From NCBI GenBank assembly GCA_030824495.1, contig JAVBXP010000028.1, forward strand, positions 1 through 64,000: a DNA stretch of 64,000 bases, in the 5' to 3' direction. Positions 47,693 to 54,900 of the stretch are shown here, one piece after another. Within the stretch, counting starts at the first letter, position 1. The number at the start of each line of letters is the position of its first letter. The DNA comes from a bacterium (GTDB lineage: Bacteria; Pseudomonadota; Alphaproteobacteria; Caulobacterales; Caulobacteraceae). The position numbers and the translations under genes are program-made. The notes beneath the pieces are model-generated. The model worked only from the letters and a program-made list of their open reading frames with translations. It was not told the DNA's origin and ran no database searches.

Positions 47693-48451
47693 GTGAGCAT
47701 TCCCGCAGCTCTTTTCATCATCATATTGGGCTTTGTCACGGCCACCTTGTCAGGTGTGTTCGGCATGGCCGGCGGCCTAGTCCTGATGGGCGGCCTGGCC
47801 CTGGTCCTGCCGGTCTCGGCGGCTTTCGTCACCCACGGCATACTGCAACTGGTGGCCAATGGCTGGCGCGCGATCCTGCACGCCAAGCACGTGCGTTGGG
47901 ATATCGTCGGCTGGTACGCCCTGGCCTCGGCCTTGGCCGGTGTGGCGGTGGCCCTGATCTCGCTCGTGCCCTCAAAGCCGGTGCTCTACCTGCTGATGGG
48001 CTTGGTGCCCGGCCTGCTGTGGCTGCCCCAGCGGATGATCAATCTGGACGCCGCCCACCCGCCGCAGGCCTTTGTGTCTGGTTTGCTGGTCACGGGCCTG
48101 AACCTGACGGCCGGTGTCGCCGGGCCTCTGCTGGATCTCTTCTTCGTCCGCACCAGCCTGACCCGGCACGCCATCGTCGCCACCAAGGCCGCGACCCAGG
48201 TGTTCGCCCATCTGGCCAAGATCCTGGTCTATGGGGCCCCGCTCCTGACCAGCTCGTCACACGACATGCCGCCGTGGTGGATGTTCGCCCTGGCCGTGCC
48301 GTTGTCGATGGCCGGCACAGTGGTCGGCGGCCGCATCCTCGACCGCATGAACGATGTGGACTTCAAGACGTGGACGAAGTGGATCGTGACGGGGATCGGC
48401 CTTCTCTATCTGGTCCAGGCGGCTCAACTGTTCGCACGAGGCGTTGGATGA
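47693..48451 (+). CDS. TSUP (TauE/SafE) family permease
   Basis: A 252-residue membrane protein with about eight helices: FIIILGFVTATLSGVFGMAGGLVLMGGL is the first TSUP motif, and SGLLVTGLNLTAGVAGPLLDLFFV the repeat. TSUP proteins export sulfite, sulfoacetate or other sulfur-based or organic anions. The start is GTG at 47693 after GGAGG; a longer in-frame start at 47459 has no support. Its stop overlaps the GNAT start. Confidence 0.82.
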   Translation: MSIPAALFIIILGFVTATLSGVFGMAGGLVLMGGLALVLPVSAAFVTHGILQLVANGWRAILHAKHVRWDIVGWYALASALAGVAVALISLVPSKPVLYLLMGLVPGLLWLPQRMINLDAAHPPQAFVSGLLVTGLNLTAGVAGPLLDLFFVRTSLTRHAIVATKAATQVFAHLAKILVYGAPLLTSSSHDMPPWWMFALAVPLSMAGTVVGGRILDRMNDVDFKTWTKWIVTGIGLLYLVQAAQLFARGVG

Positions 48452-49035
48452 AGATCGAAGCGAAGGTCCTGGAGAACCGCTTCGTGCGGCTCGAGCCGAT
48501 GGGCGAGCAGCACCGCGAGGATCTGCGCGCGGCCTGCAACGCAGACCAGGCGATCTGGACCGAGCTCTATCCCTTCTCCTGGGCGGGGGAGCACTTTGAT
48601 CCTACCTGGGCGACGCTGACCGGCCATATCGCCGACGGGACGACTGTGGGCTTTGCGGTGATGGTGGAGGGGCGCTGCGTGGGGCTGACCTGCTTCAGCG
48701 CCATGGATAACGCCAACGGCGTGTTGGAGATCGGCGGCACCTACTACCGGCCCGACGTGCGCGGCGGTGCGGTCAATCCAGCCGCCAAGCGGTTGATGAT
48801 GGGCCACGCCTTCGACTGCGGCGCTCGGCGCGCCGTCTACCGGGTGGATGCGATCAATCTGCGTTCCCGCGCCGCGGTGCTGAAGCTAGGCGCGGTTGAG
48901 GAGGCGTTGCTGCGGCAGGACCGCATCACCTGGACCGGGCGTATCCGCGACACGGTGCTCTTCTCGATTCTCGACAGCGAATGGCCAGGCGTACGCGACG
49001 GCCTCGACGCGCGGCTGGCGGCGTTCGAAGCCTAA
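48448..49035 (+). CDS. GNAT family N-acetyltransferase (RimJ/RimL-like)
   Basis: A 195-residue acetyltransferase starting LENRFVRLEPMGEQHREDLRAAC, as in the RimJ/RimL group. The acetyl-CoA region is YYRPDVRGGAVNPAAKRLMMGHAFDCG, followed by VDAINLRSRAAVLKLGAVEEALLR. ATG 48448 overlaps the permease stop (ATGA), so they are translationally coupled. Substrate unknown. Confidence 0.85.
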   Translation: MKIEAKVLENRFVRLEPMGEQHREDLRAACNADQAIWTELYPFSWAGEHFDPTWATLTGHIADGTTVGFAVMVEGRCVGLTCFSAMDNANGVLEIGGTYYRPDVRGGAVNPAAKRLMMGHAFDCGARRAVYRVDAINLRSRAAVLKLGAVEEALLRQDRITWTGRIRDTVLFSILDSEWPGVRDGLDARLAAFEA

Positions 49036-49038
49036 TCA

Positions 49039-49082
49039 TCGTCATCCCCCGGATCGTGTTGCAGACGCCCGGAGGATGACGA
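49039..49082. terminator. Palindromic hairpin between convergent genes
   Basis: CGTCATCCCCCGG ... CCGGAGGATGACG, arms of about 12 bases, between GNAT (+) and SDR (-) genes. It belongs to the GTCATCC-CCGG palindrome family and probably ends both transcripts. Confidence 0.65.
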
Positions 49083-49091
49083 GGTGGTGTT

Positions 49092-49967
49092 TTAGGCGCT
49101 GGCTGCGGTCTTTTCAGCCGCCGACGGGAAGAACACCTCGGCCGCATGCTCGGCCACATCCTGGGCGGTGTAGGGCCGGCCCGGCTGGAAGCCGTCGGTC
49201 TGCACCATCTTGATCTCACGAACCCCGCGCGAGGAGACGCCCAGCACCTTGCCGGTGTGGTCCGCCGCCAGGTCCGAGGCCATGTAGAGCACGCCCGGCG
49301 CGATGTTTTCGGGCAGGGCCATGGCGTCCGGCTCCTTGTCGCGGAAGCCCGGCAGGTCGGAAGTCATGCGAGTGAAGGCGCCCGGCGCCAGGCCCATGAC
49401 CCGGATGCCGTACTTGCGCCCCTCGATCGAGAGCACGCGCATGAAGCCGTAGATGCCGGCCTTGGCCGCCCCGTAATTGGACTGGCCGAAGTTGCCGTAG
49501 AGGCCTGAGGTGGACGAGGTCATGATGATCGTGCCGGGCTTGCCGTTGTCCTTCATCCACTTCCAGACCGGCATGGTGCAGCAATAGGTGCCCTTCAGGT
49601 GCACCTTCACCACCAGGTCCCAGTCCTGTTCGGAGGTGTTGGCGAAGCTCTTGTCGCGCAGGATGCCGGCGTTGCAGACCAAGATGTCGACCTGGCCGAA
49701 ATTGTCCAAGGCCGTCTTCAGGATGTTCTCGCCGCCCTGCATGGTCGACACGTCGTCGCCATTGGCGACAGCCCGGCCGCCTGCTGCCACGATGTCGTTG
49801 ACGACCTTCTGCGCCGCCGATGTGTCCGCGCCCGAGCCGTCGCGCGGCCCGCCCAGGTCGTTGACCACGACCGCTGCGCCTTCCTTGGCGAAGAGCTTGG
49901 CGTAGGCCTCGCCCAATCCGCCGCCCGCGCCCGTAATGATGGCGACCTTACCGTCCAATAGACCCAT
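49092..49967 (-). CDS. Short-chain dehydrogenase, HSD17B4/FabG-like
   Basis: A 291-residue SDR oxidoreductase. The NAD site is VAIITGAGGGLGEAYAKLFAKEGAAVVVNDLGG with the insert GPRDGSGADTS characteristic of peroxisomal multifunctional-enzyme-like 3-hydroxyacyl-CoA dehydrogenases; catalysis uses Ser in TSSTSGLYG and YGAAKAG. It likely acts on a 3-hydroxyacyl-CoA. Start ATG with GGAGGAACCCCC upstream. Confidence 0.87.
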   Translation of the reverse strand: MGLLDGKVAIITGAGGGLGEAYAKLFAKEGAAVVVNDLGGPRDGSGADTSAAQKVVNDIVAAGGRAVANGDDVSTMQGGENILKTALDNFGQVDILVCNAGILRDKSFANTSEQDWDLVVKVHLKGTYCCTMPVWKWMKDNGKPGTIIMTSSTSGLYGNFGQSNYGAAKAGIYGFMRVLSIEGRKYGIRVMGLAPGAFTRMTSDLPGFRDKEPDAMALPENIAPGVLYMASDLAADHTGKVLGVSSRGVREIKMVQTDGFQPGRPYTAQDVAEHAAEVFFPSAAEKTAASA

Positions 49968-50094
49968 GGGGGTTCCTCCTAATGATCTAATTTTCGGGCA
50001 TCATCGGACGGAGGGTCTCGGGATGGCAAGCTATTCGCCGATTCCTCCCCTCTTTATGCAGGGGAGGGGCCGCTTTGGTCTTACCCCCACATAT

Positions 50095-50205
50095 CGTCAT
50101 CCTCGGCCGCGTACGCGTGCCGGGGATCCATACGCACCGGCCTTTCCGGCCGAGCTCAGTGGTTATGGATGGCCGGGACCTGCCGGCCCGGCCATGACGA
50201 ACCTG
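50095..50205. repeat. Bipartite REP-like palindrome
   Basis: CGTCATCCTCGGCCG ... CCGGGGATCCATACGCAC (from 50095) then TATGGATGGCCGGG ... CGGCCATGACGAAC (to about 50203). Same two-part design and order as the unit at 5193-5310. Confidence 0.75.
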
Positions 50206-50224
50206 TAGAGACGCAGGCGCCGGA

Positions 50225-50680
50225 TCAAACCGTCGGCCCGCGCTTTTTCCGCCGCGCCTGGAAGAAGCCCTTCAGCAAGGCCGAGCTTTCCTCCGCCAGC
50301 ACGCCGCCGGTCACGGCCGGCCGCCAGTGGCAGGTCGGTTGCTCGAAGAATTTCGGCCCATGGACGACCGCGCCGCCCTTCGGGTCCTCGGCGCCGAACA
50401 CCACGCGGCCGATGCGGGCGTGGCTTATCGCCCCAGCACACATGGCGCAGGGCTCCAGGGTGACGACGAGCGTCAGGTCGGTCAGGCGGTAGTTCCCGAG
50501 CTTCCGGGCCGCCTCCCGCAAGGCGACGATCTCTGCGTGGGCGGTCGGATCGTGGCTGCCGATCGGGCTATTGGCCCCCACAGCGATGACTTCCTCGGTC
50601 GTCGGATCCACAATTACCGCCCCAACTGGAGTCTCTCCATTTGCGGCGGCGGCTTGCGCGGCTCGAAGCGCGATGCGCAT
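50225..50680 (-). CDS. tadA: tRNA-specific adenosine deaminase
   Basis: A 151-residue zinc deaminase making inosine at the wobble base of tRNA-Arg. The zinc and proton-shuttle motif is TAHAEIVAL, and the cysteine pair is LEPCAMCAGAI. It starts MRIALRAAQAAAANGETPVGAVI at ATG 50680; an upstream in-frame GTG could add seven residues. It is divergent from the pseudouridine synthase gene with only 12 bp between the starts. Confidence 0.94.
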   Translation of the reverse strand: MRIALRAAQAAAANGETPVGAVIVDPTTEEVIAVGANSPIGSHDPTAHAEIVALREAARKLGNYRLTDLTLVVTLEPCAMCAGAISHARIGRVVFGAEDPKGGAVVHGPKFFEQPTCHWRPAVTGGVLAEESSALLKGFFQARRKKRGPTV

Positions 50681-50692
50681 GGTGCGTTGATC

Positions 50693-52570
50693 ATGATCCA
50701 CGACCCCCAACGAAACGATGAGACGGCCTCCGGTCAAGGTGAGCGCGTCGCAAAAGCCTTGGCGAGAGCCGGTGTTGCGTCCCGCCGCGATGTCGAAAAG
50801 CTGATTGAAGCTGGCCGCGTCGCCCTGAATGGCGCCGTTCTCACCACCCCGGCCGTCAAGGTCGAACCTGGCGATATCCTGACCGTGGACGGCGAGGTGG
50901 TCGAACAGGCCGAACCGACGCGCGTGTTCCGCTATCACAAGCCGGTCGACCTGCTGACCACGCACAAGGACCCGAAAGGGCGCCCGACCGTGTTCGACGC
51001 CCTGCCGCCGGGATTGCCTCGGCTGATCTCGGTCGGCCGTCTCGACATCAACTCCGAAGGCCTGCTGCTGCTCACCAACGACGGTGAGCTGGCCCGCGCC
51101 TTGGAGCAGCCGACGACCGGCCTGGTTCGCCGCTACCGCGTTCGCGCGCGGGGCCGCATCACCCAGCCCGAACTCGACAAGCTGAAGGACGGCGTCGTCG
51201 TCGAGGGCGTCCAGTACGGCCCGATCGACGCCAAGATCGACAAGGCCAAGGAAGGTCCGCAGGGCGCCAACATCTGGCTCACCGTGGTCCTGGCCGAGGG
51301 CAAGAACCGCGAAGTCCGCCGCGTGCTGAAGTCGATGGGGCTTCTGGTCGGCCGACTGATCCGCCTGTCCTACGGTCCGTTTTCGCTCGGTACGCTCGAG
51401 ATGGGCCACATTGAGGAGGTGGGCCCCCGCGTTATCCGCGAGCAACTCGCCGAATATATCGACCCCGAGGACTTGCCTACGGGCGACCGGCCGCTGTTCA
51501 CCGGCAAGGCCGGCCCGTCCGGGCGTCGTGGCGTGAGCGCTCCGTCCGATGGCGTGCCCAAGCCCAAGGCCGTCTACAAGGCCGGCTGGGCGACCCCGAA
51601 GATCGAGGTCAGGGTCCACAGCGGCAAGGCGCGTCGCGCTCCGCGTCCCGGCCAGGATGAGGCCCAGCTACCGGTCGCGCCGCGCATGCGCTCCTCGCGT
51701 CTGGCTGAAGACAAGCCCGGCGGCATCCGCACCTTCACGCCGGGCCAAATCCCGGCCGTCACGCGTGATCGCCCGCCGCGCGCCGCCGGCAAGCCCATCT
51801 ATGGCCGCACCAAGAGCTTCGACGGCAAACGCGACGATGGTCGTTCAGGCAATGCGCGCGGACCCAAGCTCTCTTCCGCCCCGCCGCGGTCCGGGGGCGA
51901 GCGTTCGGGTTCGCCCCGTTCGGCGAGCGGCGAGCAATCCGGCTATGTCCGTTCTGGCCCTCCGCGCGATGGCCCGGCACGTTCGGGGCCTCCGAGATCT
52001 GGCCCTCCGCGTTCAGGTCCCCCCCGCTCCGCCGCCGCAGGCGAGTCGTCGAGCTATACCCGTTCGGGTCCGCCACGTTCGGGAGCGTCCGGCGGGGCTC
52101 CGCGTTCGGGTCCGCCGCGTGACGGCGCTGCACGCTCGGGTCCGCCGAGATCGGGGCCGCCACGCTCGTCGGGCGGCGAGGGCTATGTCCGTTCCGGCCC
52201 ACCGCGTTCGGAGGACGGCGCTGCCCGTTCCGGCCCGCCGCGCTCGGGTCCGCCCCGTGACGGCGCCGCAAGGTCTGGCCCCCCAAGGTCCGGGCCGCCG
52301 CGCTCGGCGTCTTCGGACGGAGCCCCGCGCTCGGGTCCTGCGCGTTCCGGTCCGCCGCGCGACGGCGCCGCCCGTTCAGGTCCTCCGAGATCTGGCCCCC
52401 CGCGTTCGGGGCCGCCCAAGGATGGCGCGTACAAGTCTGGGCCGCCGCGCTCCGGCGCTCCGCGTTCGGGGCCCCCGAAGTCGGGCGCGCCGCGTTCCGG
52501 TCCGCCTAGGTCCGGGCCGCCGAAGTCTGGTCCGCCCAGGTCTGGCCCGCGCGGACCCAAGCGCGACTGA
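50693..52570 (+). CDS. RluB/RsuA-family pseudouridine synthase with long SGPPR-rich tail
   Basis: A 625-residue protein. Residues 15-60 form an S4 RNA-binding domain (ERVAKALARAGVASRRDVEKLI); residues 78-250 form the synthase with catalytic Asp118 in VGRLDINSEGLLLLTND and the ending NREVRRVLKSMGLLVGRLIRLSYGP. It probably makes pseudouridine 2605 in 23S rRNA as RluB does. From about residue 255 the chain becomes low complexity, and from about 398 to the end it is a tandem array of Arg-Ser-Gly-Pro-Pro units with Asp-Gly-Ala-Ala spacers. Usual RluB is about 300 residues; tails like this are known in some alphaproteobacteria but this one is very long. The start ATG lies 12 bp from tadA, and the stop overlaps rsmD by one base. 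Confidence 0.9.
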   Translation: MIHDPQRNDETASGQGERVAKALARAGVASRRDVEKLIEAGRVALNGAVLTTPAVKVEPGDILTVDGEVVEQAEPTRVFRYHKPVDLLTTHKDPKGRPTVFDALPPGLPRLISVGRLDINSEGLLLLTNDGELARALEQPTTGLVRRYRVRARGRITQPELDKLKDGVVVEGVQYGPIDAKIDKAKEGPQGANIWLTVVLAEGKNREVRRVLKSMGLLVGRLIRLSYGPFSLGTLEMGHIEEVGPRVIREQLAEYIDPEDLPTGDRPLFTGKAGPSGRRGVSAPSDGVPKPKAVYKAGWATPKIEVRVHSGKARRAPRPGQDEAQLPVAPRMRSSRLAEDKPGGIRTFTPGQIPAVTRDRPPRAAGKPIYGRTKSFDGKRDDGRSGNARGPKLSSAPPRSGGERSGSPRSASGEQSGYVRSGPPRDGPARSGPPRSGPPRSGPPRSAAAGESSSYTRSGPPRSGASGGAPRSGPPRDGAARSGPPRSGPPRSSGGEGYVRSGPPRSEDGAARSGPPRSGPPRDGAARSGPPRSGPPRSASSDGAPRSGPARSGPPRDGAARSGPPRSGPPRSGPPKDGAYKSGPPRSGAPRSGPPKSGAPRSGPPRSGPPKSGPPRSGPRGPKRD

Positions 52571-53145
52571 TGCGGATCGTCTCCGGGGAATTTCGCGGCA
52601 AGGCGATCACCACGCCAGCCGGCGACAAGACACGTCCGACGTCGGACCGCGCGCGCCAGGCGGTGTTCAACATCCTTGAACACGCCGCCTGGTCGCCTGG
52701 GGTTCGCGACCTGCGGGTGATCGACCTGTTCGCCGGGTCCGGCGCGCTGGGCTTTGAGGCCCTGTCGCGCGGCGCGGCCTTTTGCCTGTTCGTCGAGACC
52801 GACGAGTTGGCGCGCGGCGCGATCCGCCAGAATGTCGACGCCCTGGGGCTGTTTGGCCGCACGCGGGTTCATCGTCGCGACGCGACCGATCTAGGGGTTC
52901 GCCCCGGCGCGGACGGTCCGGCCTTTAACCTGGCCTTCCTCGACCCGCCCTATGGCAAAGGGCTGGGGGAAACCTCGTTGGTCCGTTTGGCCGAAGGCGG
53001 CTGGCTGGCTGACGGCGCGGTGGTGATGTTTGAGCGGGGCTCCGACGAGCCGGACTTCGCCGTCGACGGCTTCGAAAAACTGGACGCGCGCGACTATGGC
53101 GCCGCGCGCGTCCACTTCCTCAGGTTCTCACCAGGCCCGCATTGA
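52570..53145 (+). CDS. rsmD: 16S rRNA (guanine966-N2)-methyltransferase
   Basis: A 191-residue methyltransferase: [18 protein letters not shown], then [16 protein letters not shown], the SAM-binding [20 protein letters not shown] and the catalytic FLDPPYGKG. The ATG overlaps the pseudouridine synthase stop (TGATG), so both rRNA modification genes are coupled. The tail overlaps the convergent YjhX-like gene by 18 bases. Confidence 0.95.
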   Translation: MRIVSGEFRGKAITTPAGDKTRPTSDRARQAVFNILEHAAWSPGVRDLRVIDLFAGSGALGFEALSRGAAFCLFVETDELARGAIRQNVDALGLFGRTRVHRRDATDLGVRPGADGPAFNLAFLDPPYGKGLGETSLVRLAEGGWLADGAVVMFERGSDEPDFAVDGFEKLDARDYGAARVHFLRFSPGPH

Positions 53146-53403
53146 GGTCCGGTTGTCGAGCTGACTGCGGAGATTGAGCAGGCCTTCCCTGGTGATCAGG
53201 TAGGGCTTGCCGTCCCGGCTGGCGATCAGCCGCTTCTTCTTCAGGCTCTTGAAGACAAACAGATCGCAGTCGCTCAGCGCCCACCCGTCGCGGGTGATGC
53301 ACTCGGCTGCGATCAGATCGCCGCGCTCATTGCGCTCAATGACGATTTTGCCCCCTTGGGCCAGGGCGTGCAGCGTCCGTTGCTGCGGTTTCGAGATGTT
53401 CAA
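53128..53403 (-). CDS. YjhX family protein (UPF0386)
   Basis: A 91-residue protein that begins [40 protein letters not shown] and continues [19 protein letters not shown], then [24 protein letters not shown]. The full length matches the YjhX family. E. coli YjhX has been described as a topoisomerase-inhibiting toxin paired with the YjhQ antitoxin. No GNAT antitoxin-like gene is next to it here, so it may have another role. Confidence 0.85.
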   Translation of the reverse strand: MNISKPQQRTLHALAQGGKIVIERNERGDLIAAECITRDGWALSDCDLFVFKSLKKKRLIASRDGKPYLITREGLLNLRSQLDNRTSMRAW

Positions 53404-53696
53404 TGGAATGTCCGACGTTCAGGCGTGACGAGACGCACCCGCCCAGGTCCCTGAGGACGGCGGGTACGAACGAACGGACCTGACAGCCGATTTTAGGCGA
53501 GGACGCCGGTTCGGCGGTTAGGCCCGGGCCTCGAACGCAATCTCAGACATAATCTCTTTCCTGGCGGAGGCCGCGATCATGGCGAAACCGCAAGCCGACG
53601 TCCAGTTTCCAGCGGCACGCAGCGCAAACGCCCGGTTGACCTGGTCCCTGGGACCGCCCCGATAAGCAGAGCGGTCAGCCAACAACGAGGTGATTC
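53404..53696. other. Intergenic region, no firm feature
   Basis: About 290 bp shared by the divergent yjhX-like and MerR-ATPase genes. It contains one weak 28-codon ORF (53579-53665) with a GGAGG before it, which I do not support as a gene. No clear MerR operator (a spaced dyad between -35 and -10) was identified. Confidence 0.4.
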
Positions 53697-54725
53697 GTGA
53701 GCTCTTCCGCCCAGTTCCTGAACCCGTCGCAGGCCGCGCGGCGGCTCGGCGTCTCGACAAAAGCCCTGCGGCTCTACGAACAGCGCGGCCTGGTCGACCC
53801 GGCTCGCACCGCCACCGGTTGGCGGGTCTATGGCCCAGATGACATGGCGCGGGCCAATGAGATCGTGGCCTTGCGCACCCTTGGCCTAAGCCTGGCCCAG
53901 GTGGCGCGGGTGCTGGCCGGTGACCCCCAAGGTTTGGAGCCGGCCCTGGCCGCGCATCAGGCGACCCTGGAGGGGCGGCTGCGCCAGGTTGCCGACACCG
54001 TCGAAAAGGTCCGGGGCCTGCGGGCGGACCTCGCGCGGGGGCAGGCGCCGGCCGCGGGTGAGGTGGCGCGGCTGCTGGAAGGCGGGCTCAGCGTCGCCTT
54101 CGATCTCCCCTGGCCCTGGGGCGGCGAGCGGTTTGAGCTGCGCGACATCCGCCCGCTGAACTACATCACCGGTCCGCTGGGCTGCGGGAAGACCCGGCTG
54201 GCTATGGGCTTGGCCGAAGCTCTACCCGGCGCTGCGTTCCTCGGGCTGGAGCGCTCGGCGGACGGTGGAGCGGGGGCGCGGGCTCGTCTCGTTGCGGACT
54301 CAGGCCTGAAATCGCGGGTCGATCAGGTGCTGGCCTGGCTCGGCGAGGACGGCGCCACATCGTCTGACGCCTTGCTGGCGCTGCTGGTTGAGGTGGAGGC
54401 CGATGGAGCCGGAGCCTTGGTCGTCGACATGGTGGAGCAGGGGTTGGACGAGCCGACCCAGGAAGCGCTGATCGCCTACCTGCGCCGGCGCGGACCGGAC
54501 GCCCGTCCGCTGTTCCTGATGACCCGATCTTGTGCGGTTCTCGACCTGGCGGCGGTGGGGGCTGGCGAGACGATCATCTTCTGCCCGGCCAATCACAGCC
54601 CGCCCACCTGCGTCATCCCCCATCCCGGCGCGCCGGGCTACGAAGCGGTCGCCAGCTGCCTTGCTCCCAACGAGGTACGAGCGCGGACGGAAGGCATGGT
54701 CGCCTGGCGGCCGCTTTCTCATTGA
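53697..54725 (+). CDS. MerR-type regulator fused to a P-loop ATPase domain
   Basis: A 342-residue protein. Residues 8-75 are a MerR DNA-binding domain (SQAARRLGVSTKALRLYEQRGLVDPAR...GWRVYGPDDMARANEIVALRTLGLSLAQVARVL), followed by a helix of dimerisation type to about 115. The C-terminal two-thirds are an ATPase-like domain: Walker A GPLGCGKT at 159-166, Walker B region GALVVDMVEQGLDEPTQEAL near 239-258, and a sensor-like LFLMTRS near 277, with no ABC signature seen. The normal ligand-binding tail of MerR is absent. The domain resembles an ABC/AAA-like motor, but the family is not recognised. The start is GTG at 53697 with GAGGTG. An AT-rich region and a hybrid kinase follow. Confidence 0.8.
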   Translation: MSSSAQFLNPSQAARRLGVSTKALRLYEQRGLVDPARTATGWRVYGPDDMARANEIVALRTLGLSLAQVARVLAGDPQGLEPALAAHQATLEGRLRQVADTVEKVRGLRADLARGQAPAAGEVARLLEGGLSVAFDLPWPWGGERFELRDIRPLNYITGPLGCGKTRLAMGLAEALPGAAFLGLERSADGGAGARARLVADSGLKSRVDQVLAWLGEDGATSSDALLALLVEVEADGAGALVVDMVEQGLDEPTQEALIAYLRRRGPDARPLFLMTRSCAVLDLAAVGAGETIIFCPANHSPPTCVIPHPGAPGYEAVASCLAPNEVRARTEGMVAWRPLSH

Positions 54726-54734
54726 GCCATCTTG

Positions 54735-54835
54735 GATATCGAAATGTCTAAAGTGTATATTCAATACAATTGATCATGACATTTATATGTACGTTTTATA
54801 ACAGTGTAGTTGTGGAGAGTTATAATAATTGAGCG
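54735..54835 (+). promoter_or_regulatory. AT-rich promoter island before the hybrid kinase
   Basis: About 100 bp clearly poorer in GC than the rest of the window, with TATAAT at 54821-54826, 75 bp before the kinase start. A matching -35 at normal spacing was not found, so a regulated promoter is likely. Confidence 0.45.
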
Positions 54836-54900
54836 CGAGATTCACTCGTCATTAGTCGAGCTTGTCTAAAGCCCCGCTTGAAACGCGGAAGGCTTTCCCG

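Noticed and set aside
51886-52567. Possible CRISPR or tandem DNA repeat in the synthase tail
   Set aside because: The repeats are short, in frame and varied at silent positions, so they are a coding repeat, not a CRISPR array.
51549-52679. 376-codon open frame overlapping the RluB tail in another forward frame
   Set aside because: It is an Arg/Pro/Ala-rich product of the SGPPR repeat DNA read out of frame. The tail in the synthase frame continues from a proper enzyme.
53579-53665. 28-codon ORF with GGAGG before the MerR-ATPase gene
   Set aside because: Too short and without hydrophobic, charged or conserved features that I can recognise.
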